In this document: positions 1 to 7,934 of the stretch, piece by piece
How the letters are laid out: every line of letters begins with the position of its first letter
Numbering within the stretch: position 1 is the first letter of the stretch
From: Chitinispirillales bacterium
GTDB taxonomy: Bacteria; Fibrobacterota; Chitinivibrionia; Chitinivibrionales; Chitinispirillaceae
DNA: 37,590 bases
Direction of reading: 5' to 3'
Assembly: GCA_031283085.1 (NCBI GenBank)
Contig: JAITCM010000030.1
Location: 1 to 37,590 of the forward strand
The notes under the pieces: model-generated
What the model saw: the letters and a program-made list of their open reading frames with translations, nothing else
Databases searched by the model: none
Told to the model about the DNA's origin: nothing
Translations under genes and position numbers: made by a program

Positions 1-10
1 GAATTATAGA

Positions 11-26
11 CCCCCCCCCCCCCCCC
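11..26. repeat. Homopolymer tract of 16 C
   Basis: Sixteen consecutive C on the plus strand, which is G16 in the pilQ transcript, starting 10 bases after the pilQ stop codon. Tracts of this length are prone to slipped-strand length change and to sequencing error. It lies outside the coding frame, so it cannot switch pilQ translation. It could affect a transcript end, or a neighbour beyond the window edge. Confidence 0.9.
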
Positions 27-36
27 GCACGCTTCC

Positions 37-1440
37 TTATATCTCCGAATGAATAATATGCGGCGTAACGAATATCACCAAATCTCTTTTGTTGGAACTC
101 TTATCGGAATTTTTAAATAAGTGCCCCAAAATCGGTATGTCTTTCAAGAACGGTATACCGGTACTGCTGTTTCTCTTTTCGTTTGACGTGAGACCGGCTA
201 TGACCACGGTCTCCCCGTTGTTGACAAAGACGTTCGTTTGGGCGCTTTGCTGATTTATTGTGAGCTCGCCCGGAGCGCCGCCCGGTTCGAAAGACTCCTT
301 GCTCGTGTTAAGCGTCAACCTTATCTTCCCCTCGCCGGAGACGTAGGGGGTAACCGTCATCTTGGTACCGGCGCTGACCATTTGCGTAACCGCGTTGCCG
401 TTAATGTCCGTACCCTGAACGGATTTCTGTTGGCCCATGAATATGTTGGCCTCTTTGTTGTTTAACGTGGTAATCTGCGGTTGGGCTACCAACTCGGCCT
501 TGGTGTCTCGGAAGAGGTACTCTAAGGCCACACCGAACTTGTCGGGCGCCAGCAAACCGTATGACACCGCATGGCCGCCCAAACCTTCTCCCCGCCCTTC
601 AAGCGGATTACCGAACTGGCTGACGGTAAAGTTATTTTTCGCGTCTATGAAACCCCAATTCACGCCCATATTCTGTACGGCCTCGGTGCTTGCCTCGATT
701 ATTTTGCAGGAAATCGAGACTTGCGGGGTTTGGACATCTATCTGCGAGACGAGATTTTTCAGCTGTTTCAGGTTGTCGTCGGTATCTACGATAACTATCG
801 CATTGGTGTTCTGTATGGTCGTCAACTTGCCCCTTTGCGAAAGGAACGGGGTTATGGCCGCCCCTGTCTCGGCCGCGGTAGTGTAGCGCATGGGCACCAC
901 CTCCCGTACTAGCGGTCCGGCCATATCCAACCCCATGGCCATCCCACCGCCTTCCCCGCCTCTGCCCATACCGGCGCTGTAAGTCGCGGACTGCTCACGG
1001 GTCATGACGTATATGAACGACGGCTCCTCCACAAACGCGAGGCCGTGTACCATACAGACAATGGCGAGTATATCGCGCCATGACTTGTTGGTCACGGAGA
1101 GCGTGACCGTCGCCTTGACCGCGTCGCTGCTTATGATGTCCCTGCCGCTGTAGGCGCTCAACTGGCGCAGTACGCTGCGCAACTCCGCCGCGTGGACGTC
1201 GAAGTAGTCGACTATCCTGTCGCCGTTTACGTTGTAGCGCTCCGCCGGTGCCGCCGGGCGACCTATGGGCGGCTGTTGCGGTTGCGCCAAAGGATGCTGC
1301 GCCGGCTGATACTGCTGCGCTTGAGGCTGCTGCATTTGGAGCGGCTGCGCTTGCGGCGGCTGCTGCTGAGAAAAAACTCTGCCAACCGATACGGCCATGA
1401 CAGCGGCCAATACCAAACGTGAAGCACGAATCTTTGTCAT
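37..1440 (-). CDS. pilQ: Type IV pilus secretin PilQ (short form)
   Basis: Forms the outer-membrane secretin ring through which the type IV pilus leaves the cell. The 467-residue product has a signal peptide (about 1-24), a Gln/Pro-rich linker (25-66), an STN-like domain (75-148), a Gly/Met-rich spacer, a secretin N domain (178-238) and a secretin domain (300-463). The secretin signature GIPFLKDIPILGHLF is at 428-442. The start is the ATG at 1440, because AAAGGGG lies just upstream; an in-frame TTG at 1476 has no such site. Proteobacterial PilQ usually carries one or more N-terminal AMIN domains, and none is visible here; an AMIN-like region is in the neighbouring PilP instead. It is the last gene of the pil operon. 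The family is sure, and the pilQ name rests on the adjacent pilMNOP. Confidence 0.93.
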   Translation of the reverse strand: MTKIRASRLVLAAVMAVSVGRVFSQQQPPQAQPLQMQQPQAQQYQPAQHPLAQPQQPPIGRPAAPAERYNVNGDRIVDYFDVHAAELRSVLRQLSAYSGRDIISSDAVKATVTLSVTNKSWRDILAIVCMVHGLAFVEEPSFIYVMTREQSATYSAGMGRGGEGGGMAMGLDMAGPLVREVVPMRYTTAAETGAAITPFLSQRGKLTTIQNTNAIVIVDTDDNLKQLKNLVSQIDVQTPQVSISCKIIEASTEAVQNMGVNWGFIDAKNNFTVSQFGNPLEGRGEGLGGHAVSYGLLAPDKFGVALEYLFRDTKAELVAQPQITTLNNKEANIFMGQQKSVQGTDINGNAVTQMVSAGTKMTVTPYVSGEGKIRLTLNTSKESFEPGGAPGELTINQQSAQTNVFVNNGETVVIAGLTSNEKRNSSTGIPFLKDIPILGHLFKNSDKSSNKRDLVIFVTPHIIHSEI

Positions 1441-1534
1441 ACAATCCCCTTTTATCTGAACAAACTCAAACGTCAAAATTACCCATCCGCCCCATCCAAT
1501 ATGGAGAACAGGAATTTAACCGGCATTCGCGCCG

Positions 1535-2584
1535 CTACTTGTCGGTGTTGGACAAACCGAGCGTGTAGGAGTGCGACACCTCAAAATCCCTTATCAAAAA
1601 AACCACCTTATCCCTGTGTACGCGCAACACCTTGCCTTGAGCGACGGGGTCGTTCACACGCAACGCGAAAGCCCTGTTTCCGTTTTTGAAATCCTCCACA
1701 AGCGCAATCCGCTCACGCGCATCCTCCAGCACACCGACGAGTTTCAGGTTTTCCACGCTCGGCAACGCCGTAGTGGCGGTATCCCGTACAAGCGGAATGA
1801 AGGGGTCGCGGCCGAAAACCTTGTACCGCACCAACTCCCCCTCCGGAGTTTTCTTAGTGACTTCGCCGCTTTGCGAGGTGTTGTGAACCTGCGGAAGCGC
1901 CGCCGGCGTTTCGGTTTTGGACGCTACATTCGGCGCCACGGGCGCCTGCTTTTGCGGCGCCGCGGCGGCTACCCCTTTAGCCGGAGCTGGGGGGCTGCCG
2001 CCCGCCACCGGCGGAGGCGGAGGCGCGGAAACAACGCCTTTTTCGGACGACCAAACCATTTCGGGTAACGCATCTCTGGTCAGCAGTATCCTCACCTGAT
2101 TGTCGCTGTTTTTAACATCTATGGGACCGTTGACCAAAACGCGCATCTTTATTGTTACGGTGAGGCCGCTCGCGACATTTTTCAGCGTGATGTCCTTTAT
2201 GGGAAGCTCCGGCGGCGGGTTGAACGTAACGACGGCGCCTAACGCGGAACCGACGCTGGCTATATTCACCGTAAACTCCCTGTACTTGGCGGTAGCCTTC
2301 TCAAAGTCGGTCGACTTGCCGCCCAAAGGAGGTATGGGGCCGGAACTGTTTATTATCAGTATCATCCCGCGCGCGCCCGACCTGATTTCAAGGTTCTTAA
2401 TGACCGGTCTGTCCTGCGCGGCGGGCGCGGCGGCAACCCCGGCTTTAGCGGGCGCCGCCTTCGCGTCGGGGGCGGACGGCGCGGCGGCGCTCTTGCCGGC
2501 ATCCTGCGCGTACGCCGTGCAAACCGCGCAGAAAACCGCGGTCAACAGATAAACGAATCGTTCCTTTTTTTCTGTACGCATCAT
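1535..2584 (-). CDS. pilP: PilP-like pilus protein with an AMIN-like N-terminal region
   Basis: A 349-residue exported protein that should link the inner-membrane PilN/PilO dimer to the secretin. It has a signal peptide (about 1-26, ending AYA) without a lipobox Cys, an Ala/Pro-rich linker, and a beta-rich region at about 60-175 that looks like an AMIN domain (peptidoglycan-binding in PilQ). A second Pro/Ala-rich linker follows, and then a C-terminal PilP domain from about 245, marked by GRDPFIPL and KLVGVLED. The usual PilP is about 170-180 residues and a lipoprotein, so this one is twice that length and not lipidated. The start overlaps the pilO stop (ATGA); two ATG codons are adjacent (2584 and 2581), and I kept the outer one. 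The PilP domain and position are sure, and the AMIN call is moderate. Confidence 0.85.
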   Translation of the reverse strand: MMRTEKKERFVYLLTAVFCAVCTAYAQDAGKSAAAPSAPDAKAAPAKAGVAAAPAAQDRPVIKNLEIRSGARGMILIINSSGPIPPLGGKSTDFEKATAKYREFTVNIASVGSALGAVVTFNPPPELPIKDITLKNVASGLTVTIKMRVLVNGPIDVKNSDNQVRILLTRDALPEMVWSSEKGVVSAPPPPPVAGGSPPAPAKGVAAAAPQKQAPVAPNVASKTETPAALPQVHNTSQSGEVTKKTPEGELVRYKVFGRDPFIPLVRDTATTALPSVENLKLVGVLEDARERIALVEDFKNGNRAFALRVNDPVAQGKVLRVHRDKVVFLIRDFEVSHSYTLGLSNTDK

Positions 2585-3213
2585 TTTCTCGATGAAAACG
2601 TTGTCAACTCAAAAACGGCAAGCACGGTGGGCTGCTTTTCCTCATACAACCCCGCGCCCTTACCGCCGCCGCCATACCCCGGATTCGCGCTTATCGCCAC
2701 GTTGTCCAAATTGACAATAAGCTGAAAATTGGCAAAATAACTGAACAGCGCGCCCAAATTGTGGTAGTCGCCCAACATGGACACGTTATACCTGTTTTCT
2801 ATGTAATACTCCTTTTCGACATCCGGCATGGGCGTAAAGCGCGTTGTAATCACGCCGCTGCGCCTGTTCACCGCGGTAATCTCGCGAATCAAACGCGGCA
2901 CCTCTTTCTGGTCGGGAAAGATATTTTTAAGCGAGTCGAGCTTGGCCGCCATAATAATGGCCTCCTGACGCAGCCTCTCAAGCTGCGGCTTGAGCGCGTT
3001 TATCTTGAGCAACTCGGCCTCAATCTTTTCCTTCCTCTCGGTGAGCGCGTTGATTTCCTCCATTTTCGGGCTGTAGAACGAGTCGAACCAAAGATAGCTC
3101 AACAAAAGTATGGTCCCGACGCCGATTAGGACATTCCTGACGTTCGGGTCCTTTATATCTAATTTGAGCTTGCCCTTTTTGGGCTTCTCTTTTTTAGACG
3201 CTTCGTTTGCCAT
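2581..3213 (-). CDS. pilO: Type IV pilus inner-membrane protein PilO
   Basis: A 210-residue bitopic inner-membrane protein. It has a short Lys-rich cytoplasmic tail, one transmembrane segment (about 27-46), a coiled coil (about 50-100, rich in Glu, Lys and Leu heptads) and a periplasmic ferredoxin-like region. In this family it dimerises with PilN and holds PilP under the secretin. Its ATG shares one base with the pilN TAA stop, and its TGA overlaps the pilP start, which suggests translational coupling. The length matches the family. Identification rests on topology, coiled coil and gene order. Confidence 0.9.
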   Translation of the reverse strand: MANEASKKEKPKKGKLKLDIKDPNVRNVLIGVGTILLLSYLWFDSFYSPKMEEINALTERKEKIEAELLKINALKPQLERLRQEAIIMAAKLDSLKNIFPDQKEVPRLIREITAVNRRSGVITTRFTPMPDVEKEYYIENRYNVSMLGDYHNLGALFSYFANFQLIVNLDNVAISANPGYGGGGKGAGLYEEKQPTVLAVFELTTFSSRK

Positions 3214-3890
3214 TATCTTTTACCCCCATCGCCAGCCCTGCCGCGCCGTTTTCCGGCGGCCGGCGCAGCCGCCGCGCCGGCGTCCTTAACCTGCTCGTCG
3301 CCCTCAAGGGCCGGCCTCAGGCCGACATCGGCATTTATGTCGCAAGTCAGGTTAAACCTGTATACCTTACGGTCAGGCCCCTGTACCTGCTCGATACCGG
3401 TTAGGGTAACGCTCTTTATGTACTCCGCCTCCTCAAGTTTGCTCATATATTGAGCCACCTCGGGAAACGAATACGTCCTCGCCTCCAACTGCACCTTCTC
3501 AGGCGGCCCGCGTTCGTCCCTCATGGATATAAGCCATGCGTATGTGGGTAAATTGCCGCTGAATATTTCCAAAAACCTCACCCACTTTTCCCGGTCTACG
3601 CTTATGCGCTCCAGCGCCCTTATCTTCTGGTCGGTAATCTGTTTCTCCTGGCGGAGCTTGTTTATCTCATCCTGAATATGCTTGTTCGCGGCAATCTCTT
3701 TCTCAATCGCCGCAATCTCTTCCGTAAGGCGCGCCTGTTTTTCGTTAAGGTATATCGTGTAAAAACCGGCGCCGGCGGCAAGCACAACCAGGGCGACAAC
3801 CGGATACACTATGGAGCGGGGCAGGTTGAAACTCCGCTTTCGCACCCTGTACTCGACCGGCAACAGGTTTATCTCTATTTTTTCTATCAT
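3213..3890 (-). CDS. pilN: Type IV pilus inner-membrane protein PilN
   Basis: A 225-residue bitopic protein. The N-terminal motif IEINLLPVEYR is the conserved PilN tail that docks into the cytoplasmic PilM protein. A transmembrane segment (about 26-48), a coiled coil (about 50-95) and a periplasmic domain follow, ending in an Ala/Gly/Arg-rich tail of about 30 residues. I chose the ATG at 3890, one base after the pilM stop (TGA-G-ATG). A longer reading begins at a TTG inside pilM and would put residues before the docking motif. The family is sure. Confidence 0.92.
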   Translation of the reverse strand: MIEKIEINLLPVEYRVRKRSFNLPRSIVYPVVALVVLAAGAGFYTIYLNEKQARLTEEIAAIEKEIAANKHIQDEINKLRQEKQITDQKIRALERISVDREKWVRFLEIFSGNLPTYAWLISMRDERGPPEKVQLEARTYSFPEVAQYMSKLEEAEYIKSVTLTGIEQVQGPDRKVYRFNLTCDINADVGLRPALEGDEQVKDAGAAAAPAAGKRRGRAGDGGKR

Positions 3891-3891
3891 C

Positions 3892-4959
3892 TCACTCACC
3901 CGTCTTTCTGAGCGCAAGCCCCACCGCCACGGTGAGGAGCGCGCCTATGCTTTCCACATTGGTATTTCCAAAGAGGTTCTTGTTATACTGAACGTGGGCA
4001 AGCGGGTTTGATATCTGCACCTTTGTCTGATGGCGCGACTCCAAAAACTGCGACAAAGTGGGTATGTACGCCCCGCCGCCGGAAAGCACTATCTTGTCTA
4101 TGGAATCCGTATTCTCGGAGCCCTTATAGTAGGAAAAAGCAAGGTCGATGCCGGACGAAAGTTCTTCGGCGGCTAAACTGACGCTCTGTTTGAGCTGGTT
4201 CATATCTACAGTACCGGACGCCTTACCCCGCACCGCCTGCGCCGCCTCTTCGCTCGATATCCCCATATTACGCTGGATGATACGGTTAAAAAGCTCGCCC
4301 GACGTGGAAATATCGCGGGAAGAATGGTAAATGCCGTCCTTTATGAAAGTAATGCTCGTTGTGCTGTGACCGATATTGAGCAAGGCTATCGTGCCCATAT
4401 CCGGCAGCCCCGCGCACTCAAGCGCGTAGCTGTTGGTGATGGCGAAAGCGTCCACGTCTACTATGACCGGAACAAGCGCCGCGTCGTAAATCAAATCAAG
4501 ATAGCTCTGCAAAACCTGATTCTTTGCCGCCACGAGAAGCACCTCGGTCTCGCGCGTACCCGGAAAGCGGCGCAGTATCTTGTAATCAAGCGTGATATCA
4601 TCCACATCAAACGGGCTGCGCTGGCTGGCCTCCCACAGTATCAACTCTTCGGCGTTGTCGTCATCCTCAATTTTGAAAGTAATCTTGTCGGAGATTATCC
4701 CGTGCCCGCCCAGCGAGAACACTATCTCCCGTATCGTCGGGTCGCACTGATTCACAAGATGGGTGATGGCGTCTATCAACGCGTCCCTCTTCTTTATCTC
4801 GCCACCCTCAATGGTCCCCTTGGGCAAATCCTTGATGCCGGTGGCCTCAAGAAAATAGTTATCCTTTTGGTGGCGCAGTTTGACAATCTTCAAAGTATGA
4901 TTGCCGATATCCAAGCCGACCGTGGTTCCCCGCCCGCCCATTTTTTTGAAAAGACTCAT
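3892..4959 (-). CDS. pilM: Actin-like pilus assembly ATPase PilM
   Basis: A 355-residue cytoplasmic protein of the FtsA/actin fold that caps the pilus alignment complex by binding the PilN tail. Phosphate-binding loop 1 is visible as GLDIGNHTLK (about 15-24), the second loop as LLNIGHSTTS, and the adenosine motif as LSGGGAYIPTL. No transmembrane segment is seen. The second loop has Asn where many members have Asp, a mild variation. The length is typical. It lies 12 bases after the small membrane-protein gene and directly before pilN, so it is in the same operon. Confidence 0.95.
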   Translation of the reverse strand: MSLFKKMGGRGTTVGLDIGNHTLKIVKLRHQKDNYFLEATGIKDLPKGTIEGGEIKKRDALIDAITHLVNQCDPTIREIVFSLGGHGIISDKITFKIEDDDNAEELILWEASQRSPFDVDDITLDYKILRRFPGTRETEVLLVAAKNQVLQSYLDLIYDAALVPVIVDVDAFAITNSYALECAGLPDMGTIALLNIGHSTTSITFIKDGIYHSSRDISTSGELFNRIIQRNMGISSEEAAQAVRGKASGTVDMNQLKQSVSLAAEELSSGIDLAFSYYKGSENTDSIDKIVLSGGGAYIPTLSQFLESRHQTKVQISNPLAHVQYNKNLFGNTNVESIGALLTVAVGLALRKTGE

Positions 4960-4971
4960 CTAACGCCTCGT

Positions 4972-5460
4972 CTACCTTATGTCTTCGTTTACCCACGCCG
5001 AATCGTTTTCCCCGGAAACCGTAAGCCGATACGCACGCTCCTGAACCTGCGTTACGGAACCGCTTGACCCGGTTGACACAATCCTAAAGAGCAACGTATC
5101 GCCCCGATTTTCCCGCTTTAGCAAAACGCTGAAATTCGCCCCGTCTTCGTCCGGCTCACCCTTAAACTCTTCGCTTCCCCCCGGGGCGCCGCTAACTCCG
5201 GCAAAAGCCGCCCGCAGCCAGTTTAAATCCTGCGAACCGTCCGGGTTAAGCCTGATAAAGGCCTCCTGCAACCCGCTGTCGCACTTCGACAGCGCCTTGC
5301 GGTAATCGTCCGCCTTACGCTCCTTGAACGCGCTCATAAGCGCGAATATCGCCCCGCCGAGCACCAAAAGCGACACCGCGCACAACACCAGCCGCAGCGC
5401 AACCCCGCCGGAAACACCGCGCCCACCGGCGGTTTCATATCTATATTTTGTATCGGCCAT
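4972..5460 (-). CDS. Single-span membrane protein, first gene of the pil operon (unrecognised)
   Basis: I do not recognise this 162-residue protein. It has a short basic N-terminus, one transmembrane segment (about 23-45, with many Val, Leu and Ala), then a soluble region with an acidic stretch (about 95-108) and a beta-rich end. The layout resembles a minor pilin-like or assembly protein, but no pilin-type cleavage motif (Gly before Phe and a Glu at +5) is present. The start is the ATG at 5460; the TTG two codons earlier is weaker, and neither has a clear ribosome site. It lies 12 bases before pilM, so it is probably co-transcribed and part of the pilus apparatus (inference). Confidence 0.75.
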   Translation of the reverse strand: MADTKYRYETAGGRGVSGGVALRLVLCAVSLLVLGGAIFALMSAFKERKADDYRKALSKCDSGLQEAFIRLNPDGSQDLNWLRAAFAGVSGAPGGSEEFKGEPDEDGANFSVLLKRENRGDTLLFRIVSTGSSGSVTQVQERAYRLTVSGENDSAWVNEDIR

Positions 5461-5466
5461 ATACAA

Positions 5467-5525
5467 TACGCTGTTTTTATAATATAATACAATATAATAT
5501 ACGCAAGGATGTTTTGCACATCTTT
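5467..5525 (-). promoter_or_regulatory. AT-rich leader with a small dyad, likely pil operon promoter region
   Basis: The stretch at 5467-5502 is almost all A and T, with several overlapping TATTAT- and TATAAT-like hexamers on the minus strand, so the exact -10 cannot be chosen. Next to it, GATGT (5508-5512) and ACATC (5518-5522) form a short inverted repeat that could be an operator. This is the only spacer before the six-gene pil operon. The call rests on position and composition. Confidence 0.4.
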
Positions 5526-5646
5526 ATTTATTTTTAACCCTTTTCCGGACCGCCCCCGCCCGTTAAATACGGCGCGTATATATATTATCGTACATTAAAC
5601 GCGCAACATTAAGCCCTTTATAAAATCTTGGAAAACCACGCGCCCG

Positions 5647-6855
5647 CTACCGCTTTTGCAGCGACGCCCTGTGTTTGTCGAATATGTACTTAACTATCTT
5701 TTCCCTCTGCTGCGGTTCTATGGAGATGAACTGCACGAGGTGCCTGTAGTGCGTGGCCATCCTGCCCTCCACCGCGATAACCTTGAGTATCTTCGACCTT
5801 ACGTCGTTGATTGCGCAACCGGGTATATATACGGAAAGCATTATCACGTCGCCCACCCTGAGCGGCTCTTTGACGATGAGGCAAACGCCACCGCCGCTGA
5901 TATCCGCGGTATGCGCGCTGAGAAGCTCGTTCGACGGTCTCTCGTCGAAGCCGCCGACCCTCTCAATAACGCGGTACTTGACCGCCAGGTCGATGTCTAA
6001 CCGCATATACTGCCTGTGCTGATTGCGCGACAGGCTGATACTGTGGAAAAAAATCATCTCCCCGGACTGCGAAATCTCCTTAACCCTGACCGTAACGCTG
6101 TAGGCCGCGTCGCCCTGCCGCAAAAACGCCAAAGTCTTCTCCATGCCGCCGAGACTCACAAGCCCCATGAAATCCTCCTGGAGCCGCACCGTAAACCAAA
6201 ACTCCCCCACGTGCGTCACATTGGCGCTGAAAGATTCGTTCCTCTGCCCGGGTACAAAAACCGATATCTTTTGCCCCACGCTCAAATTGCGCGTGGAGAC
6301 AACCGGCTGCTCCGGCGCAAGAATGGCGTAACCCATCTTCTTGCGCAAGCGCAGCAAAAGGTCATCCTGCTCCTCAACACCGCCCCCCCGCCCGGAAGAC
6401 GCCCGCAAACGCGGCGTGTGCTCGACATACGCGTCCACGCAACGCTCGTAAAGCTGCAACGACTCAAATATCAAGTGCCCTTTGGTAGGGGGGTCGGGCG
6501 CAAACGCGACAATACCAAGCAAAGCATTCATCTCATCACGGGTAAGCCTTGTACGCTCGCAGCCCTCGCCGAAGAGCTCGGCGGAGAGCTTCTCCTGAAT
6601 CTTTTCGTGACTGTGGCGCGAACCGATATAGAAAAAAACCGAAAGCCCGATAACCACCCCGAAAAAGACGGCTATCCCTATTACGGCGCCCGGCCCGGCG
6701 CCCCCTCTCCCCGCAAACGATTTGCTGAACGTCTCAACAAAGCCTTGAGGAAACGCCGCGGCGGCGAGGAGCAGGCAAAGGGAGAGCGCGCGACGGCCCA
6801 CATTAACCGCGTCCGCCGTCTTCGCCGCCTTTAACGCATCAATCGTATCGGCCAT
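5647..6855 (-). CDS. Membrane-anchored PilZ-domain protein (c-di-GMP receptor type)
   Basis: A 402-residue protein. It has an N-terminal hydrophobic stretch (about 23-36), a clear transmembrane segment (about 57-77), a charged linker, a YcgR-like beta domain (about 190-275) and a C-terminal PilZ domain (about 278-395). Both c-di-GMP-binding motifs are intact: Arg281-xxx-Arg285, and Asp318-x-Ser320-xx-Gly323. Known PilZ/YcgR proteins translate c-di-GMP levels into changes in motility or surface behaviour. The neighbouring pil operon suggests pilus control (inference). I preferred the ATG at 6855, which has GGAGGGG upstream with a long 10-base spacing; ATG codons at 6879, 6888 and 6891 are also in frame but lack such a site. 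It is separated from the pil operon by 186 bases, so it probably forms its own unit. Confidence 0.85.
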   Translation of the reverse strand: MADTIDALKAAKTADAVNVGRRALSLCLLLAAAAFPQGFVETFSKSFAGRGGAGPGAVIGIAVFFGVVIGLSVFFYIGSRHSHEKIQEKLSAELFGEGCERTRLTRDEMNALLGIVAFAPDPPTKGHLIFESLQLYERCVDAYVEHTPRLRASSGRGGGVEEQDDLLLRLRKKMGYAILAPEQPVVSTRNLSVGQKISVFVPGQRNESFSANVTHVGEFWFTVRLQEDFMGLVSLGGMEKTLAFLRQGDAAYSVTVRVKEISQSGEMIFFHSISLSRNQHRQYMRLDIDLAVKYRVIERVGGFDERPSNELLSAHTADISGGGVCLIVKEPLRVGDVIMLSVYIPGCAINDVRSKILKVIAVEGRMATHYRHLVQFISIEPQQREKIVKYIFDKHRASLQKR

Positions 6856-6901
6856 AGCCCTGTCACCCCTCCGAAACATGACGTTCATCATATTATACTA
6901 T

Positions 6902-6930
6902 ATTATAATTTATGCGTAGACGATTGTCCA
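6902..6930 (-). promoter_or_regulatory. Sigma-70-type promoter of the PilZ gene
   Basis: On the minus strand, TGGACA (6925-6930) is followed after exactly 17 bases by TATAAT (6902-6907). A second TATAAT-like hexamer lies 4 bases further on. Transcription would start near 6895, so the ATG codons at 6888 and 6891 would have almost no leader. This supports the start at 6855. Confidence 0.6.
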
Positions 6931-6994
6931 CATATTTTTTTGTTAGCGTAAAAAATAAAAAAGTACCCCCGCGCGCCCAATAAATCTTTTTTCC

Positions 6995-7024
6995 TTGACA
7001 CCCCCCGCACAAGCATATTATATT
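6995..7024 (+). promoter_or_regulatory. Sigma-70-type promoter of the three-HTH gene
   Basis: A perfect -35 box TTGACA (6995-7000) is followed after 18 bases by TATATT (7019-7024). A TATAAT at 7025-7030 is better by sequence, but its spacing is 24. The promoter faces away from the PilZ gene and leaves a leader of about 70 bases before the GTG start. Within that leader a GGAGGG at 7034-7039 has no start codon after it. Confidence 0.55.
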
Positions 7025-7100
7025 TATAATAACGGAGGGTATCGCGCCGCCGCCTCACGCTGTTTTGGCGGGCTGTAAAATCAAAAACCGGGAGGGGCTT

Positions 7101-7745
7101 GTGGGCAGAAAAGATTCCGATAAGGGTGTTAAGGGTAAGAGGGGCGCACTCGTGAGAAGCTGCGAGGCCGCCAAGATTCTGGGTGTTTCCCGCGAATACG
7201 TAAGGCAGATGGTCTTAAACAAGATACTGCCGCCGCGCTACCTGTTCAACGCAAACTCGTGGCGAAAAATCTATATATTCGACCGAAAACTGGTTGACCG
7301 CTTCAACGACCCGCGGCAGCGCCACACCATAAAATGGAAAGAGCCGGAAAAGTGCAATTGGATGACCGCTGTCGAGCTCTCCAAGGCGCTTAAGTGCAAC
7401 GCCGACTGGATATATAACGCCACAAAAAAAGGCTTCCTGTCGCCCGAAATCGTCATATCGAGCAGCAAACAGCTGTTCCGCCTCTACGACAAAAAGAAGG
7501 TAGAGGAAGCAATGGCCAAAAACATGGACCGCCGTAGCGGAAGAAAGGGGCACTCCGCCAAAACGCTGCAATTAATGGAAAAAATCAAGTCGTTGCATAC
7601 CAAGGGTCTAAACGACAGCCATATCGCCATAAAAACCAAGTCCACGCAACCTTTCATTTCCAAGCTCCGCAAAGAATTAGGCCTGATGTCCAACGCTCGG
7701 ATTGCCTCGGCAAAAAGGCGGGAGGAGCGAAATAAAAGACGTTAG
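7101..7745 (+). CDS. Basic DNA-binding protein with three helix-turn-helix modules
   Basis: A 214-residue, strongly basic protein that I cannot assign to a named family. Two modules look like MerR/excisionase-type winged helices: 17-70 (CEAAKILGVSREYVRQMV) and 86-139 (TAVELSKALKCNADWIYNA), each followed by an aromatic beta-wing. A third, recombinase-like HTH lies at about 155-196 (KGLNDSHIAIKTKSTQPFIS). The tail is Lys/Arg-rich. The start is the GTG at 7101, because GGGAGGGG lies 4-5 bases upstream; an upstream TTG (7065) has none. It is on the opposite strand to nearly all neighbours and divergent from the PilZ gene, so it may regulate it (inference). It could be a phage- or element-derived regulator, but no integrase or repeats flank it. 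Confidence 0.7.
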   Translation: MGRKDSDKGVKGKRGALVRSCEAAKILGVSREYVRQMVLNKILPPRYLFNANSWRKIYIFDRKLVDRFNDPRQRHTIKWKEPEKCNWMTAVELSKALKCNADWIYNATKKGFLSPEIVISSSKQLFRLYDKKKVEEAMAKNMDRRSGRKGHSAKTLQLMEKIKSLHTKGLNDSHIAIKTKSTQPFISKLRKELGLMSNARIASAKRREERNKRR

Positions 7746-7792
7746 TTAACGCGATATTTGACGTTGGGGCCGTAACAAAAGCAATATGGATT

Positions 7793-7838
7793 GGCTTCGC
7801 CGCTTCGCTCCCCGCGAATTGTTTATCTCGGCGAAGCC
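7793..7838. repeat. Long inverted repeat between convergent genes
   Basis: GGCTTCGCCG (7793-7802) and CGGCGAAGCC (7829-7838) form a perfect 10-bp stem around a 26-base loop. It lies in the 189-base gap between the plus-strand regulator and the minus-strand enzyme I gene. It could act as a two-way transcription barrier, but no T-run follows on either strand. I see nothing else in the gap. Confidence 0.5.
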
Positions 7839-7934
7839 GGCCGGCTTGCTTGTCTCACCGCAGGGTAATCCGGAAAACTCGGCGCTTTGTACCTTTTGTC
7901 ACTGCCACGGTTACCGCAAAACATAACAAAAAAC

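Noticed and set aside
4324-5067. A 247-codon plus-strand open frame opposite pilM and its upstream gene
   Set aside because: It is antisense to well-supported pil genes, has no recognisable domain, and such frames are common in GC-rich coding regions.
6016-6834. A 272-codon plus-strand open frame opposite the PilZ gene
   Set aside because: It is Arg- and His-rich with low-complexity composition typical of a shadow frame. The minus-strand PilZ protein has intact motifs.
7031-7100. Riboswitch or leader peptide before the three-HTH gene
   Set aside because: There is a 70-base leader with a stray GGAGGG, but I could not find a known riboswitch core or a start codon at proper distance.
7746-7934. 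An RNA gene in the convergent gap
   Set aside because: There is only one long hairpin; no tRNA-like arms or promoter could be made out.
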